Assembly: GCA_035276085.1 (NCBI GenBank)
Contig: DATELY010000015.1
Coordinates: 1-42,495 of the forward strand
Reading direction: 5' to 3'
DNA: 42,495 nt
DNA from: DATELY01 sp035276085
Lineage (GTDB): Bacteria > Pseudomonadota > Gammaproteobacteria > Steroidobacterales > Steroidobacteraceae
Shown: positions 16,801 through 25,284 of the stretch, one piece after another
How the letters are laid out: each line of letters opens with the position of its first letter
Position numbering within the stretch: position 1 is the first letter of the stretch
Translations under genes and position numbers: made by a program
The notes under the pieces: model-generated
What the model saw: only the letters and a program-made list of their open reading frames with translations
Databases searched by the model: none
Told to the model about the DNA's origin: nothing

Positions 16801-17475
16801 ATGTCCGGTAGGGTAGTCCGCAACATCGAGCGCGCCGAGGCACCGGTGATCGAAGGGCTTGGCGCAGCCGGTGTCGCCACTGTACACGAGGCGCAAGGCC
16901 GCATCGGCCTGCTCGCTGCGTACATGCGCCCGATCTACTCGGGTGCGCGCATCGCCGGATCCGCAGTCACAATTTCGGCGCCCCCGGGTGACAATTGGAT
17001 GTTGCATGTCGCGATCGAGCAGCTGCAGGCCGGTGACGTGCTTGTGCTCGCGCCGACATCTCCCTGCGAAGATGGTTATTTCGGAGACCTGCTCGCGACC
17101 TCGGCGATGGCGCGCGGTTGTCGCGGGCTGGTGATCGATGCGGGCGTGCGTGACGTGCGTGATCTGAGCCGGATGGGCTTTCCTGTCTGGTCGAAGGCGG
17201 TGTTCGCGCAAGGTACGGTCAAGAACACGTTGGGCTCCGTGAACGTGCCCATCGTTTGTGCCGGTGCGGTGATCGAGCCGGGCGACGTTATCGTGGCCGA
17301 CGACGATGGAGTCTGCGTCGTCAAGCGGACCGACGCGGCCGCGGTCTGCGAAGCGGCCCGCAAGCGCGAGGCGGAGGAGGAGGTCAAGCGCAAGCGGCTG
17401 GCAGCGGGCGAACTCGGGCTCGACATGTACAAGATGCGCGAGCGACTGGAGGCGATGGGGCTGCGCTACGAGTGA
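16801..17475 (+). CDS. RraA family 4-hydroxy-2-oxoacid aldolase
   Basis: A 224-residue RraA-fold protein. It carries the aldolase-type signature GDLLATSAMARGCRGLVIDAGVRD (here split around positions 95-120; key residues Gly-Asp, Arg and Asp), as in 4-hydroxy-4-methyl-2-oxoglutarate and 4-carboxy-4-hydroxy-2-oxoadipate aldolases. These divalent-metal enzymes cleave the last intermediate of protocatechuate or gallate meta-cleavage into pyruvate plus oxaloacetate or pyruvate. The length, longer than the RNase-E inhibitor RraA, and the catabolic context favour an aldolase. AGGAG precedes ATG 16801. No 4,5-dioxygenase is present, so the intermediate would come from elsewhere or the substrate differs. 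Confidence 0.82.
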   Translation: MSGRVVRNIERAEAPVIEGLGAAGVATVHEAQGRIGLLAAYMRPIYSGARIAGSAVTISAPPGDNWMLHVAIEQLQAGDVLVLAPTSPCEDGYFGDLLATSAMARGCRGLVIDAGVRDVRDLSRMGFPVWSKAVFAQGTVKNTLGSVNVPIVCAGAVIEPGDVIVADDDGVCVVKRTDAAAVCEAARKREAEEEVKRKRLAAGELGLDMYKMRERLEAMGLRYE

Positions 17476-17821
17476 GCGTAGTTCCATGACTTCCACTGCA
17501 GTGTGACCAGCATCCCGCATCACTCCTGCCGGGCTAATACCTTCCATAGAAGAAATTAAGTCAACGTCTCGGTCCTGTGCGATCTCTGGGCGTGGATGGC
17601 AGCGCACGCAGGGGAGTTGAATCGCGCCGGGGCGCCGCGGTGTCAATTCGGCGATCACATCGTGCTGGCGCTCGCCGTTGAACCGCATCGATTCTCGCGG
17701 TTATCGAAGATCGTCATGGCGGCGGATCCGAGCGGAGTGCGTAACCAATTCACGTTTCCGTGGGCACACCTGACAGATCTGCATATAATCGCGCCGTCGC
17801 TCGCACGGTTGTCTTTGCAAC
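17476..17821. other. 346-nt intergenic region before the MarR gene
   Basis: Between the aldolase and the marR-type gene there is a degenerate operator at 17540 and a TATAAT box at 17784-17789 (with a poor -35, TGGGCA, 17 nt upstream) that probably starts the MarR transcript. I see no gene; open frames here lack recognisable products. Confidence 0.45.
17540..17553. promoter_or_regulatory. Degenerate operator palindrome upstream of marR-type gene
   Basis: CCTTCCATAGAAGA matches the consensus at 10 of 12 fixed positions. It is about 270 nt before the MarR start and might allow weak autoregulation. Confidence 0.35.
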
Positions 17822-18367
17822 ATGCCTAGAAAGAGGATCGCAGTTCCACACAGCCATGCACGAGACGTGGCCGAATCGATACACCGCGAGCGACCCGACC
17901 TAAATCCCTCCGACTATCTCTACTGGATTTATCTCCGGCGCCTCGGTCACATTCTCGACCAGGTCGATGATCGACGTTGTCGCACCAAGTTTGGAATCAG
18001 CAGCGCCGACATGCGTGTCCTGTATGCATTGCGGCGCGCCGGTGCTCCTTACAGCCGCAGGCCGACGGAGCTGTTCCGCGCGCTTCTCGTAACATCCGGT
18101 GCGATCACAAAGCAGGTCGATCGCCTCGTTAAGCTCAAATTGGTGAAGCGATCCCCCGACCCCGCCAACAAGGGCTCGTTCCTGGTGAATCTGACTGCGC
18201 GCGGCCTGAAAATAGCCGATGACTCCTTGACAGCATTGGCCGAATTGGCGAGACCTTCCAAGACAAGCAGTCTAAGCCGGGTCGAGCACGACATGATGTG
18301 TGCTTTGTGCGAGAAAATGCTGCTCGATCTCGAGAAGATGGACCATACGCGTCCACCGGAAGAATAG
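17822..18367 (+). CDS. MarR family transcriptional regulator
   Basis: A 181-residue winged-helix regulator. It has an N-terminal dimerisation helix (LYWIYLRRLGHILDQVDDR), a DNA-binding region (about 60-125) with SGAITKQVDRLVKLKLVKR as the recognition helix and the wing RSPDPANKGSFLVNLTARG, and a C-terminal dimerisation helix. MarR dimers bind 14-18-bp palindromes and release DNA on binding aromatic ligands. It is the only regulator gene inside the stretch that carries the TCTTCCNNGGAAGA operators, so it is the likeliest protein to bind them, but this is inference. ATG 17822 follows a TATAAT promoter box; the Shine-Dalgarno is poor. Confidence 0.88.
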   Translation: MPRKRIAVPHSHARDVAESIHRERPDLNPSDYLYWIYLRRLGHILDQVDDRRCRTKFGISSADMRVLYALRRAGAPYSRRPTELFRALLVTSGAITKQVDRLVKLKLVKRSPDPANKGSFLVNLTARGLKIADDSLTALAELARPSKTSSLSRVEHDMMCALCEKMLLDLEKMDHTRPPEE

Positions 18368-18761
18368 AGACCTGCAAGATCAGAGTTTTGCCGCCACCCC
18401 GAATGCCCGGTTTCTCGGACGAGTGATTGCCGCGGCGTCGCCCGAGAGCGATTGTCTAGCGAGTTGCGTGGACGGCGTGTAATCGATACGTCAATGCTCG
18501 GTGCGCTCAGCGAAGCGCTGCGCTCGTATGACGCGGCCTTAGACGAACCTCCGCCGGCCGGGACAATCCAGGCGCAGCAATCTGCATGTCTGGCGTGCGT
18601 TCCAGTCACGCCGCTGCCGTGGTCTCGGCCGCGCCCCCTCCGCAAATCCCACGTCGCAACTTGCCTCAATGCAGCCGTACGGTCGGGGGAGGGGGCGTCT
18701 GCGGTGAATTTTCGTGCGCCAGCTTGGCCCCTGTAGGGGATCTGCACGGGCTGTTCCCGTG

Positions 18762-18790
18762 TTGACGTGGTCTGATCGCGGGGATATCTT
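18762..18790 (+). promoter_or_regulatory. Sigma70-like promoter of the Rieske operon
   Basis: TTGACG and TATCTT are separated by 17 nt. The last four bases of the -10 are the first four of the operator, so a bound repressor would block RNA polymerase. This is the best-matched promoter of the island. Confidence 0.6.
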
Positions 18791-18800
18791 CCGTGGAAGT
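18787..18800. promoter_or_regulatory. Operator palindrome (one mismatch) upstream of the Rieske genes
   Basis: TCTTCCGTGGAAGT has a perfect CTTCCNNGGAAG core and only the last base off. It overlaps the -10 box and lies 24 nt before the ATG of the first oxygenase. Confidence 0.78.
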
Positions 18801-18824
18801 TAATTGGCGCGAGGAGTCGAGGCA

Positions 18825-20099
18825 ATGCTGAGCCGTGAAAACAACGAAACACTGGTTCGCGTTGGTCCGGGAACGGACATGGGCGCAGCCATGCGTCGTT
18901 ACTGGCATCCGGTTGCAACCTCTGCGCAGCTGCCTCGCCCGGATTGCAAGCCATTGCGTACAAGACTACTTGGCGAAGATTTCGTCGTGTTCAGGAACAG
19001 CGCTGGACACGTGGGAATGCTGGATGAACTGTGCATGCACCGCGGTGCATCACTGGCGCTTGGTCGGGTAGAGGGTGGCGCAATCCAATGCCTCTATCAC
19101 GGTTGGAAGTTTGCAATTGACGGCACGATTCTCGACACCCCCAATCATGCGGACTGTCGCTTTCGAGAAAAGACCAAGGCGAAAGCTTATCCAGTGGTCG
19201 AAAAGAATGGACTCATCTGGGCCTACATCGGTCCCAAGGAGTTGCAGCCACCATTCCGCACCTTTGCGAGCGATGCAGTACCCGAGGCCAATCGGGTCGT
19301 TATTCGCGTCAACGTCAAAGCCAATTATCTGCAGCTGTGGGAAGGTGGACTCGACAGTTCTCACGTCAGCACGCTGCATACCAACCAGGCCCGTCCATCG
19401 TGGGCTGCGGAACGCGGCATCGATTCTGACGGCACAAAGTGGACGCCCATGGAAGACCCGTCGCCGACATTTGCATGCGAGGACACGCCGTTTGGCTACC
19501 ACTATTCGGCGACGCGGAAAGTCCGAGCCGGCGAAACCTGGGGGAACCAGCGCCATATCAGAGTGACGGCAGCTATCTTTCCTACCGGACGAATTATCAG
19601 GGGGCCAAACTTGGATGTCCTCGTTTGGGAAACTCCGACCGACGATTTCTCAACGAGTACGTATCTCTGCGCCTATAGCCCCGATCCGTTAGATAAGAAC
19701 TATTTCTACGGGATCGTGGGATTGGACGATGCACGCGTGTGGTCGGAAAGCGATCCAAATTGGAAAGGGAGTTGGGAGAACGATTTCTTCCAGGATCGAA
19801 GCAAGATGGACAAGAGCTGGACTGGACTGAACGGACTCGAGCAGGAGGACCTGGCCATTGGACTGTCCGCTGGAACCATCTACGACCGAACCCAGGAGCA
19901 CCTTGTCACGGCCGATATGGCCGTGGTCTACCTGCGTCGCAGGCTGCTCGAGAATGTGAAGTTGGTGAAGTCAGGGCAACCTGCCATCGGCAGCACCATC
20001 GGCGATTTGCGCGCCGTTGCGTCACCCGAAGCCACCGTGCCGGAAGGCACCGATTGGCGCGAGATCGCTACGTGCAACAGCAAGCTTGCCGTTGCGTAA
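18825..20099 (+). CDS. Rieske non-haem iron oxygenase alpha subunit, copy 1
   Basis: A 424-residue ring-hydroxylating or O-demethylating oxygenase of the phthalate 4,5-dioxygenase/LigX-like group. The Rieske [2Fe-2S] cluster ligands are in ELCMHRGASL and CLYHGWKF (about residues 70-95). The mononuclear iron site is GGLDSSHVSTLH (bridging Asp and two His, about 180-190), with the carboxylate ligand expected in EQEDLA. It hydroxylates or demethylates an aromatic substrate using electrons from a reductase such as the one at 23.1-24.1 kb. ATG 18825 has GAGGAG upstream. It is followed after 47 nt by a paralogue of the same length. Confidence 0.9.
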   Translation: MLSRENNETLVRVGPGTDMGAAMRRYWHPVATSAQLPRPDCKPLRTRLLGEDFVVFRNSAGHVGMLDELCMHRGASLALGRVEGGAIQCLYHGWKFAIDGTILDTPNHADCRFREKTKAKAYPVVEKNGLIWAYIGPKELQPPFRTFASDAVPEANRVVIRVNVKANYLQLWEGGLDSSHVSTLHTNQARPSWAAERGIDSDGTKWTPMEDPSPTFACEDTPFGYHYSATRKVRAGETWGNQRHIRVTAAIFPTGRIIRGPNLDVLVWETPTDDFSTSTYLCAYSPDPLDKNYFYGIVGLDDARVWSESDPNWKGSWENDFFQDRSKMDKSWTGLNGLEQEDLAIGLSAGTIYDRTQEHLVTADMAVVYLRRRLLENVKLVKSGQPAIGSTIGDLRAVASPEATVPEGTDWREIATCNSKLAVA

Positions 20100-20146
20100 T
20101 CGCTTTCGGGCCGCTTGTGCTCATGTGAACTAACAGGGGAAGGAAA

Positions 20147-21421
20147 ATGCTTTCAGCGGCGGACAACGAAATCATGTGCCGGACCGGGGCACAAACCCCG
20201 ATGGGTAAGACGATGCGGCATTTTTGGCTTCCGGCGTTGCTGAGCGCGGAATTGCCTGAGCCGGATTGCGATCCTGTTCACGTGGAATTGCTCGGCGAAA
20301 ATTTCGTCGCGTTTCGCGATAGCGAAGGCAAAGTGGGGCTGCTCGATGAGTATTGCTGCCATCGTGGCGCGTCCCTGACGCTGGGCCGGGCCGAGAGCTG
20401 CGGTTTGCGATGCATCTATCACGGGTGGCTGTTCGCGGCCGATGGCACCGTGCTCGAGACGCCCAACGTCTCCAATCCCACCTTCAAAACACGCTTCAAG
20501 GCCAAGGCTTTTCCGGTGCGTGAAGCGGGCGGAGTCATTTGGGCCTATATCGGTGAACCCGCGAATATGCCGGAGTTCTACGACTTTCCCTTCCTCAATG
20601 CCCCAGCTTCGAAGCGGCTGCCGACTGTCCAGATCATCGGCTGCAACTATGTTCAGGTCCTCGAAGGTCTGCTCGATAGCTCACATCTGAGCGTGCTGCA
20701 CATCAGTCAGTTCAAATCTGCCGCCTTGCCCGATATCAAGTTCGTGCAGAACACCGGGCATATGCAGCACGATCCGGCTCCTCGCATCGAAGCGCAAGAG
20801 ACGGACTTCGGGCTGCACTACGGCGCGGTTCGCGTGTTTGGTGACAAGGCGGAGACCAACGTTACCGCCTTCATCTCGCCCTTCTTCATTCTCAATCCGA
20901 ACGACATCTACATGGCCGTCGTGCCGCTGGCGGATGACAAGTGTGCCTTTTACAGCATCTGGTATGACGGGGTCCGGGACTATGGCGAGGAGCCGTTGCG
21001 CAGCGATCAGTTGCGCACTGTCGGTCTGGATCGGCTCGAAGAGTTCGGGATGACTCGGAAGAGTTTCTACGGTCCCAACCGACCCACGCGAGCAAACGGC
21101 TTCCAACAGAATCGCACGGCCATGAAAGCCGGTCACCACACGGGCATTCACAGCTTCATCCAGGAAGACGCAATCGTGTGCATTTCCGCCGGCGGCATCA
21201 GGAGCCGTGATTACGAATACCTGGGGACAGCCGACATGGCCATCGCACAGATGTACCGCACCTTGCTCAAGTCGGCAAAGCAGGTGACAGCGGGTGGTAA
21301 GCCGGTGGCATACCAAATGTCCGTTGCCGATCTGAGGGGCACACGTGTCACCCTCCCAGTCGGATCCGACTGGCGTTCGGCAGTGCCAAACAATGTGCCG
21401 AGGTCGAAAGGCGCAGCCTGA
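20147..21421 (+). CDS. Rieske non-haem iron oxygenase alpha subunit, copy 2
   Basis: A 424-residue paralogue of the preceding gene, clearly a tandem duplicate with many shared blocks (LLGE, HRGASL, YHGW, IWAYIG, LDSSH). Rieske ligands are in CCHRGASL and CIYHGWLF, iron ligands in GLLDSSHLSVLH, with Asp in QEDAIV. The substrate-facing region (about 200-330) has diverged strongly from copy 1, so the two probably act on different substrates or successive steps. AGGGGAAGG precedes the ATG. There is no own operator, so it is read from the upstream promoter. Confidence 0.9.
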   Translation: MLSAADNEIMCRTGAQTPMGKTMRHFWLPALLSAELPEPDCDPVHVELLGENFVAFRDSEGKVGLLDEYCCHRGASLTLGRAESCGLRCIYHGWLFAADGTVLETPNVSNPTFKTRFKAKAFPVREAGGVIWAYIGEPANMPEFYDFPFLNAPASKRLPTVQIIGCNYVQVLEGLLDSSHLSVLHISQFKSAALPDIKFVQNTGHMQHDPAPRIEAQETDFGLHYGAVRVFGDKAETNVTAFISPFFILNPNDIYMAVVPLADDKCAFYSIWYDGVRDYGEEPLRSDQLRTVGLDRLEEFGMTRKSFYGPNRPTRANGFQQNRTAMKAGHHTGIHSFIQEDAIVCISAGGIRSRDYEYLGTADMAIAQMYRTLLKSAKQVTAGGKPVAYQMSVADLRGTRVTLPVGSDWRSAVPNNVPRSKGAA

Positions 21422-21607
21422 ATGGTCTGCGAACGGCTGAGCACCGCGTGGTCAGCGCGTCGCTTTGTCAACGGAAAGTGAAGTCGAGCGACGCTCTGCG
21501 GTGGCCGCGGTTGTGCGTTCGATGACGCAGCCTCCGGGCGTCGTTTGTCTATCGCTACACGTCCATCTTGCTACTCACGTGCAGAACCGACTGAAGGTGC
21601 AGTAACA

Positions 21608-22459
21608 ATGCAGTATGGCGTTTCATTCCCGCACGTTCCATTTGGCGCCGTCAGTCAAACGCGCGATCTAGCGCAAACCTATGACAATGCCGCGTTCGAT
21701 TACATGACGCTCGGCGGCCACCTGCTCACCGCGCGGCCGGGCCGTTATAAAGGCCGTCCCGATCGGCTTTACGCAACGCCATTTCACGACCCTTTCGTGG
21801 TATTCGCCTATCTGGCCGCAGTGACGTCGCGTATCCGGCTGATCACTTCCATTGCGATCCTGCCGATGCTGGAAACAGCTGTGGTGGCGAGGCAAGCGAT
21901 CGATCTGGCCTTCCTGTCCAATGACCGATACGAGCTGGGTGTCGGCCTCAGTTGGCAGGAAGCCGAGTACCGCGCCCTGGGTCACGATTTACGCCAGCGC
22001 GGCGCCCGCATGACGGAGCAGGTACAGCTTCTGAAATTGTTTTGGTCACAGCGATTTGTAACCTACAAGGGCAAGTTCCACGACATCGACGATGTGGGTT
22101 TCGACCGAATTCCCCGCAAACCCATTCCGCTCTGGTTTGGATCTCAGTTTGGCGAAGCGGCACTGCGCCGTGTTGCATCTTACGGCGATGGTTGGATGCC
22201 CCTTACGGATCCTACCGACGTGATGGCGCGCTTCAGGGGATATCTATCGGACGCAGGCCGTGATCCTGCGTCATGCAAAATCATGGGCAATTTGACCGCT
22301 GGTGAAGGCGGCCCGGATGCCTGGATCGTCGAAGCAAAGCGCCTTCAGTCGATCGGCATCACCCACCTGACCATCGGCCCAGATCCGGCGCTGATGGGCG
22401 ATGCTGGCGTCGAGCGGGCGATCGAGGCGCGCGAGGCTATAAGTAAGGCTCTTCAGTGA
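21608..22459 (+). CDS. LLM class flavin-dependent oxidoreductase
   Basis: A 283-residue luciferase-like TIM-barrel monooxygenase. Typical segments are SRIRLITSIAILPMLE, LDL-type FLSNDRYELGVGLSW, EQVQLLKLFW, PIPLWFGSQFGEAALRRVA and YGDGWMPL. It would use reduced FMN or F420 to oxygenate or reduce a substrate; no dedicated flavin reductase is seen here. ATG 21608 was chosen (GAAGG upstream); a TTG at 21545 is less likely. It is 186 nt after the second Rieske gene and probably the last gene of that operon. Confidence 0.85.
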   Translation: MQYGVSFPHVPFGAVSQTRDLAQTYDNAAFDYMTLGGHLLTARPGRYKGRPDRLYATPFHDPFVVFAYLAAVTSRIRLITSIAILPMLETAVVARQAIDLAFLSNDRYELGVGLSWQEAEYRALGHDLRQRGARMTEQVQLLKLFWSQRFVTYKGKFHDIDDVGFDRIPRKPIPLWFGSQFGEAALRRVASYGDGWMPLTDPTDVMARFRGYLSDAGRDPASCKIMGNLTAGEGGPDAWIVEAKRLQSIGITHLTIGPDPALMGDAGVERAIEAREAISKALQ

Positions 22460-22489
22460 CTCGCCGCACTGCCTGCTGCTTCGTCGCGT

Positions 22490-22903
22490 TCAGGACATGC
22501 CCAAATCACGGAGGTCGAACTTGGCGTTGACGAGCGCCGTAACCGCCGCGGTGTTGTCTGCATAGTCGCGCCATTCCGCGATTTTGCCGTTCCGGACGAC
22601 GAAAATGCCCATGAGTGGGATGTCGACGATGCCGCCGGGGAAGTGCATCCGATCCAGTCGCTCAGTGAGGACCTGGTCGCCCGATGCCGATACTGCGAGG
22701 CTCAGGACCTTGAATTCGATCTTGGTCGCCTTCGTGAGTAACGGAGTCAGGAACTTTGCGGCCGCATCTACGCCATGCATCGCCGGCAGAGGCACGTTCT
22801 GATACACGATATCCGGCGCCATGTACGCCAACACATCCTCCCGACTGCGTCGATCGAACGCGTTGCAGAATCCGATCACCACATCCCGTGAAGTGCTGCT
22901 CAT
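22490..22903 (-). CDS. Limonene-1,2-epoxide hydrolase/SnoaL-like protein
   Basis: A 137-residue cone-shaped alpha+beta fold protein. The segments TERLDRMHF and AEWRDYAD carry the Arg-x-Asp and Asp residues that form the catalytic triad in limonene-1,2-epoxide hydrolase, so hydrolysis of an epoxide is plausible; many relatives are isomerases or cyclases. ATG 22903 has AGAGG upstream. A promoter (TTGAAC, 17 nt, TATAGT) and a perfect operator lie 70-110 nt upstream. It is convergent with the LLM gene, 30 nt away. Confidence 0.8.
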   Translation of the reverse strand: MSSTSRDVVIGFCNAFDRRSREDVLAYMAPDIVYQNVPLPAMHGVDAAAKFLTPLLTKATKIEFKVLSLAVSASGDQVLTERLDRMHFPGGIVDIPLMGIFVVRNGKIAEWRDYADNTAAVTALVNAKFDLRDLGMS

Positions 22904-22971
22904 GAGAACCTCTATGAAAGCCAAACTGCAACACGTGAGCCCGCGGCGTGCGGCTCCCGCTGCTTTTTCTA

Positions 22972-22985
22972 TCTTCCCGGGAAGA
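22972..22985. promoter_or_regulatory. Operator palindrome (perfect) upstream of the epoxide-hydrolase-like gene
   Basis: TCTTCCCGGGAAGA directly follows a minus-strand promoter: TTGAAC (23013-23008), 17-nt spacer, TATAGT (22990-22985). The last -10 base is the first operator base. Confidence 0.8.
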
Positions 22986-23099
22986 CTATAAGGTGCTCCA
23001 GGGCTGCGTTCAAGCGCAGGAGCATCTGGCTTGGTCAAATCAGTTGAACTAACTTCTGCTCGAGGCCAACTGCTCGCGCGACACGGCAGAATTCCTCTA

Positions 23100-24065
23100 T
23101 TAACGGTCCAGCACGATTTGCTCGCCCTTGCAGCCAGAGCAACAGATCATCATCACCTTATTGGAGGCTTGCTGTTCGGGCGTAAGAATCATGTCGCGAT
23201 GGTCGGGTGTGCCGGAAAGGACGGTCGTTTCACAGGCGGCACAAATGCCTTGCTGACAAGAGTATGGAACATCAATTCCTTCTGCCAACAGCACTTCGAG
23301 GATGGTGTTTCCCTCGGGCACGAAGATGGTCTTCTGCGAGCGAGCCAGCACAACCCGAAACCCGCCTTTGAGTGAAGGCTCCGTCGGGCTCGAAAAGTAT
23401 TCGAGGTGCACGCACTCGCCAGGTCGCGAGCTACAGGCGTCTTTAAAGGCGTTCAACATCCCCAGTGGACCACAGCAGTAAAGGTGCGTATCCATCGGCT
23501 GCGACGCCACTACGGATGCAATGTCCAGCATCCGTCCGCCCGGCTCTTGATCGAAATTGAAGAGCACTTCGCTGCCGCTGTCAGCTGCCAGCTGCTTCAG
23601 GCGCTCCGTGAATGCAGCGTGTTCGGGTGTTCGAATACAGTAGTAAAGAACCCATTTCTTACGCAGCGAATTCAAACGGTCGAGCATCGAGCAGAAAGGT
23701 GTGATACCGATGCCACCAGCAATGAAAACATTTCTCTCCGCATTCTCATTCAACGGAAAATTGTTTCGTGGTGGGCTTATCCTGAGCAACTTGCCCACGC
23801 GCAACTCTTCATGGATGTACTTGGAGCCTCCGCGACTATTCGGGTCGCGATAGATTCCGAGCAGATATCGCTGAGTATCTCCCTGGGCGTTCATCAGCGA
23901 GTAGCTTCGCGCGAGCCCGTTCGCCAAGTGCACATCGATGTGTGAGCCAGCGCTAAAGGGGGGTAATGTCGGGACGCCGTACGGCACCAGTTCCATTGAA
24001 ACAATGTCCTGCGCCTCGTGCCGCAGGGTCTGTACCCGAACCTCAATATCCGTTATCTGAGACAT
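23100..24065 (-). CDS. Phthalate-dioxygenase-reductase-type ferredoxin reductase
   Basis: A 321-residue FMN/NADH/[2Fe-2S] reductase of the PDR/VanB family, domain order FMN, NAD, ferredoxin. Visible are ARSYSLMN (flavin binding), GGIGITPFCSM (NAD binding), YCCGPLGML, and the plant-type ferredoxin cluster CQQGICAACETTVLSG with the last ligand in MICC near the C-terminus. It passes electrons from NADH to the Rieske oxygenases at 18.8-21.4 kb; it is the only such reductase in the window, so both oxygenases probably share it. ATG 24065 has GAGGTG upstream. An operator with its own leftward promoter lies 130-170 nt upstream. Confidence 0.9.
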   Translation of the reverse strand: MSQITDIEVRVQTLRHEAQDIVSMELVPYGVPTLPPFSAGSHIDVHLANGLARSYSLMNAQGDTQRYLLGIYRDPNSRGGSKYIHEELRVGKLLRISPPRNNFPLNENAERNVFIAGGIGITPFCSMLDRLNSLRKKWVLYYCIRTPEHAAFTERLKQLAADSGSEVLFNFDQEPGGRMLDIASVVASQPMDTHLYCCGPLGMLNAFKDACSSRPGECVHLEYFSSPTEPSLKGGFRVVLARSQKTIFVPEGNTILEVLLAEGIDVPYSCQQGICAACETTVLSGTPDHRDMILTPEQQASNKVMMICCSGCKGEQIVLDR

Positions 24066-24194
24066 CACATCACCTCGCGCCAAGCTTTATGACTCGCATA
24101 GTTGCCTATGAGCCGCGTCTGCTGCCTCGCGCACCAAGCAGTCCGCCTCGGGGGCCGTGCCGGCTACCGCACTCCGACGACTAGTCTCCGAGTC

Positions 24195-24208
24195 TCTTCC
24201 AAGGAAGA
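24195..24208. promoter_or_regulatory. Operator palindrome (perfect) facing the reductase gene
   Basis: TCTTCCAAGGAAGA. On the minus strand TTGGCG (24236-24231), 17 nt, GTTAAT (24213-24208) ends on the first operator base, the same phase as at 22972. This fits the leftward reductase promoter. Confidence 0.75.
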
Positions 24209-24243
24209 TTAACATGATTGACGCCTGTGCCGCCAATGAAGTA

Positions 24244-24257
24244 GCTTCCGTGGAAGA
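24244..24257. promoter_or_regulatory. Operator palindrome (one mismatch) facing the esterase gene
   Basis: GCTTCCGTGGAAGA with a perfect CTTCCNNGGAAG core, 49 bp from the previous copy. On the plus strand TTGACG (24218-24223), 18 nt, TAGCTT (24242-24247) overlaps it, matching the layout at 18762-18800. It would control the rightward esterase gene if that gene starts at 24352. Confidence 0.7.
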
Positions 24258-24351
24258 TTGGAAAGGCCGGGTTGCACAGCGAGCTGGCTGGGGAGATCCT
24301 CTTGAACACACCCATCCCGCCCCTCTTCACCCTTCGGGATCGTATTACGAC

Positions 24352-25284
24352 ATGACGTGCGTGCATCCTCAGCTTCGGCCGCTGCTTGAAGCGGCGCGTG
24401 GGCAGCCAGAACTCGCGGATGTATCGCCGTCAGTCGCGCGCGCTCAGATTGCCGCGCGCGTCGCGAGTCGACCGCCGGGGCCGCGGATCGACGAGGTACT
24501 CGATCTCGAGGCACCCGGGCCGCATGGGAGTATTCCGCTGCGCCTGTATCGGCCTAAAGAGCCCTTGGGGGTGGCCGTCGCATTTCATGGCGGCGGCTGG
24601 TTGATGGGCAATCTCGATAGTTTCGATGCGACGTGTCGTCATCTCGCGAACGACTCGGGCCTCGCGATCGTCAGCGTCGACTACCGTCTTGCCCCGGAGC
24701 ATCGTTTTCCCGCGGCGATCGATGACGCATGGGCGGCGACGCAATGGATTGCCGCGAATATCAAAACGCTTCGCCTGGGTAATAGCGACCGTATTGTGGT
24801 ACTCGGCGAGTCTGCCGGAGGAAATCTCGCGGCAGCGGTCGCGCTGCTGGCGAGAGATGCGGGAGCACCGAAGATTTGCCTGCAGGTGCTGGTCTATCCC
24901 GCCGTGGATGGGCGCCTCGAGTGTGAGTCGCTGCGGCAGTTCGCCGAGGGTTATCTGCAGACCACGCGTGACGTAAGGTACGCTTGGCGCAACTACGGCG
25001 GAACGCTCGCACCCGCGTCCGACTGGCGTCTATCGCCGTTGCTTGCGCCGTCCCATGCAAACGTCGCACCGGCGCTCATCATCTCGGCCGAATGCGACGG
25101 CACGCGCGACGATTCCGACGCCTACACGCGGCGACTGCTCGAGTCGGGCGTCGCAGCCACGCATGTGCGCTACGCAGGCATGATCCACACGTTCTTCGGC
25201 ATGCGAGGCATCGTTCACGACGCCGAAGTGGCGCAAAAACAGGCGGCCGAGGCCATGCGTAGCGCAGTCACCCGAGGACTATGA
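24352..25284 (+). CDS. Alpha/beta hydrolase, hormone-sensitive-lipase-type esterase
   Basis: A 310-residue esterase. The oxyanion motif is FHGGGWLMG, the nucleophile is in GESAGGN, the acid in SAECDGTRDDSDAY and the histidine in GMIHTFFGM. It hydrolyses a short-chain or aryl ester and could release the aromatic substrate from a conjugate. The frame is open upstream to ATG 24214 and beyond, but a promoter and operator lie in that stretch, and the protein from 24352 has normal family length and head (HPQLRPLLEA). The Shine-Dalgarno at 24352 is poor, so the start stays moderately certain. It overlaps the next SDR gene by ATGA. Confidence 0.85.
   Translation: MTCVHPQLRPLLEAARGQPELADVSPSVARAQIAARVASRPPGPRIDEVLDLEAPGPHGSIPLRLYRPKEPLGVAVAFHGGGWLMGNLDSFDATCRHLANDSGLAIVSVDYRLAPEHRFPAAIDDAWAATQWIAANIKTLRLGNSDRIVVLGESAGGNLAAAVALLARDAGAPKICLQVLVYPAVDGRLECESLRQFAEGYLQTTRDVRYAWRNYGGTLAPASDWRLSPLLAPSHANVAPALIISAECDGTRDDSDAYTRRLLESGVAATHVRYAGMIHTFFGMRGIVHDAEVAQKQAAEAMRSAVTRGL

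Larger units (their letters stand above)
18368..18824. other. 457-nt intergenic region upstream of the Rieske genes
   Basis: The first roughly 390 nt hold no recognisable gene or repeat; open frames in it look non-coding. The right end carries a good promoter (TTGACG at 18762-18767, 17-nt spacer, TATCTT at 18785-18790) overlapped by an operator. Confidence 0.5.

Noticed and set aside
17596..17829. 77-codon ORF before the MarR gene
   Set aside because: It runs through the probable MarR promoter and start and has no recognisable product.
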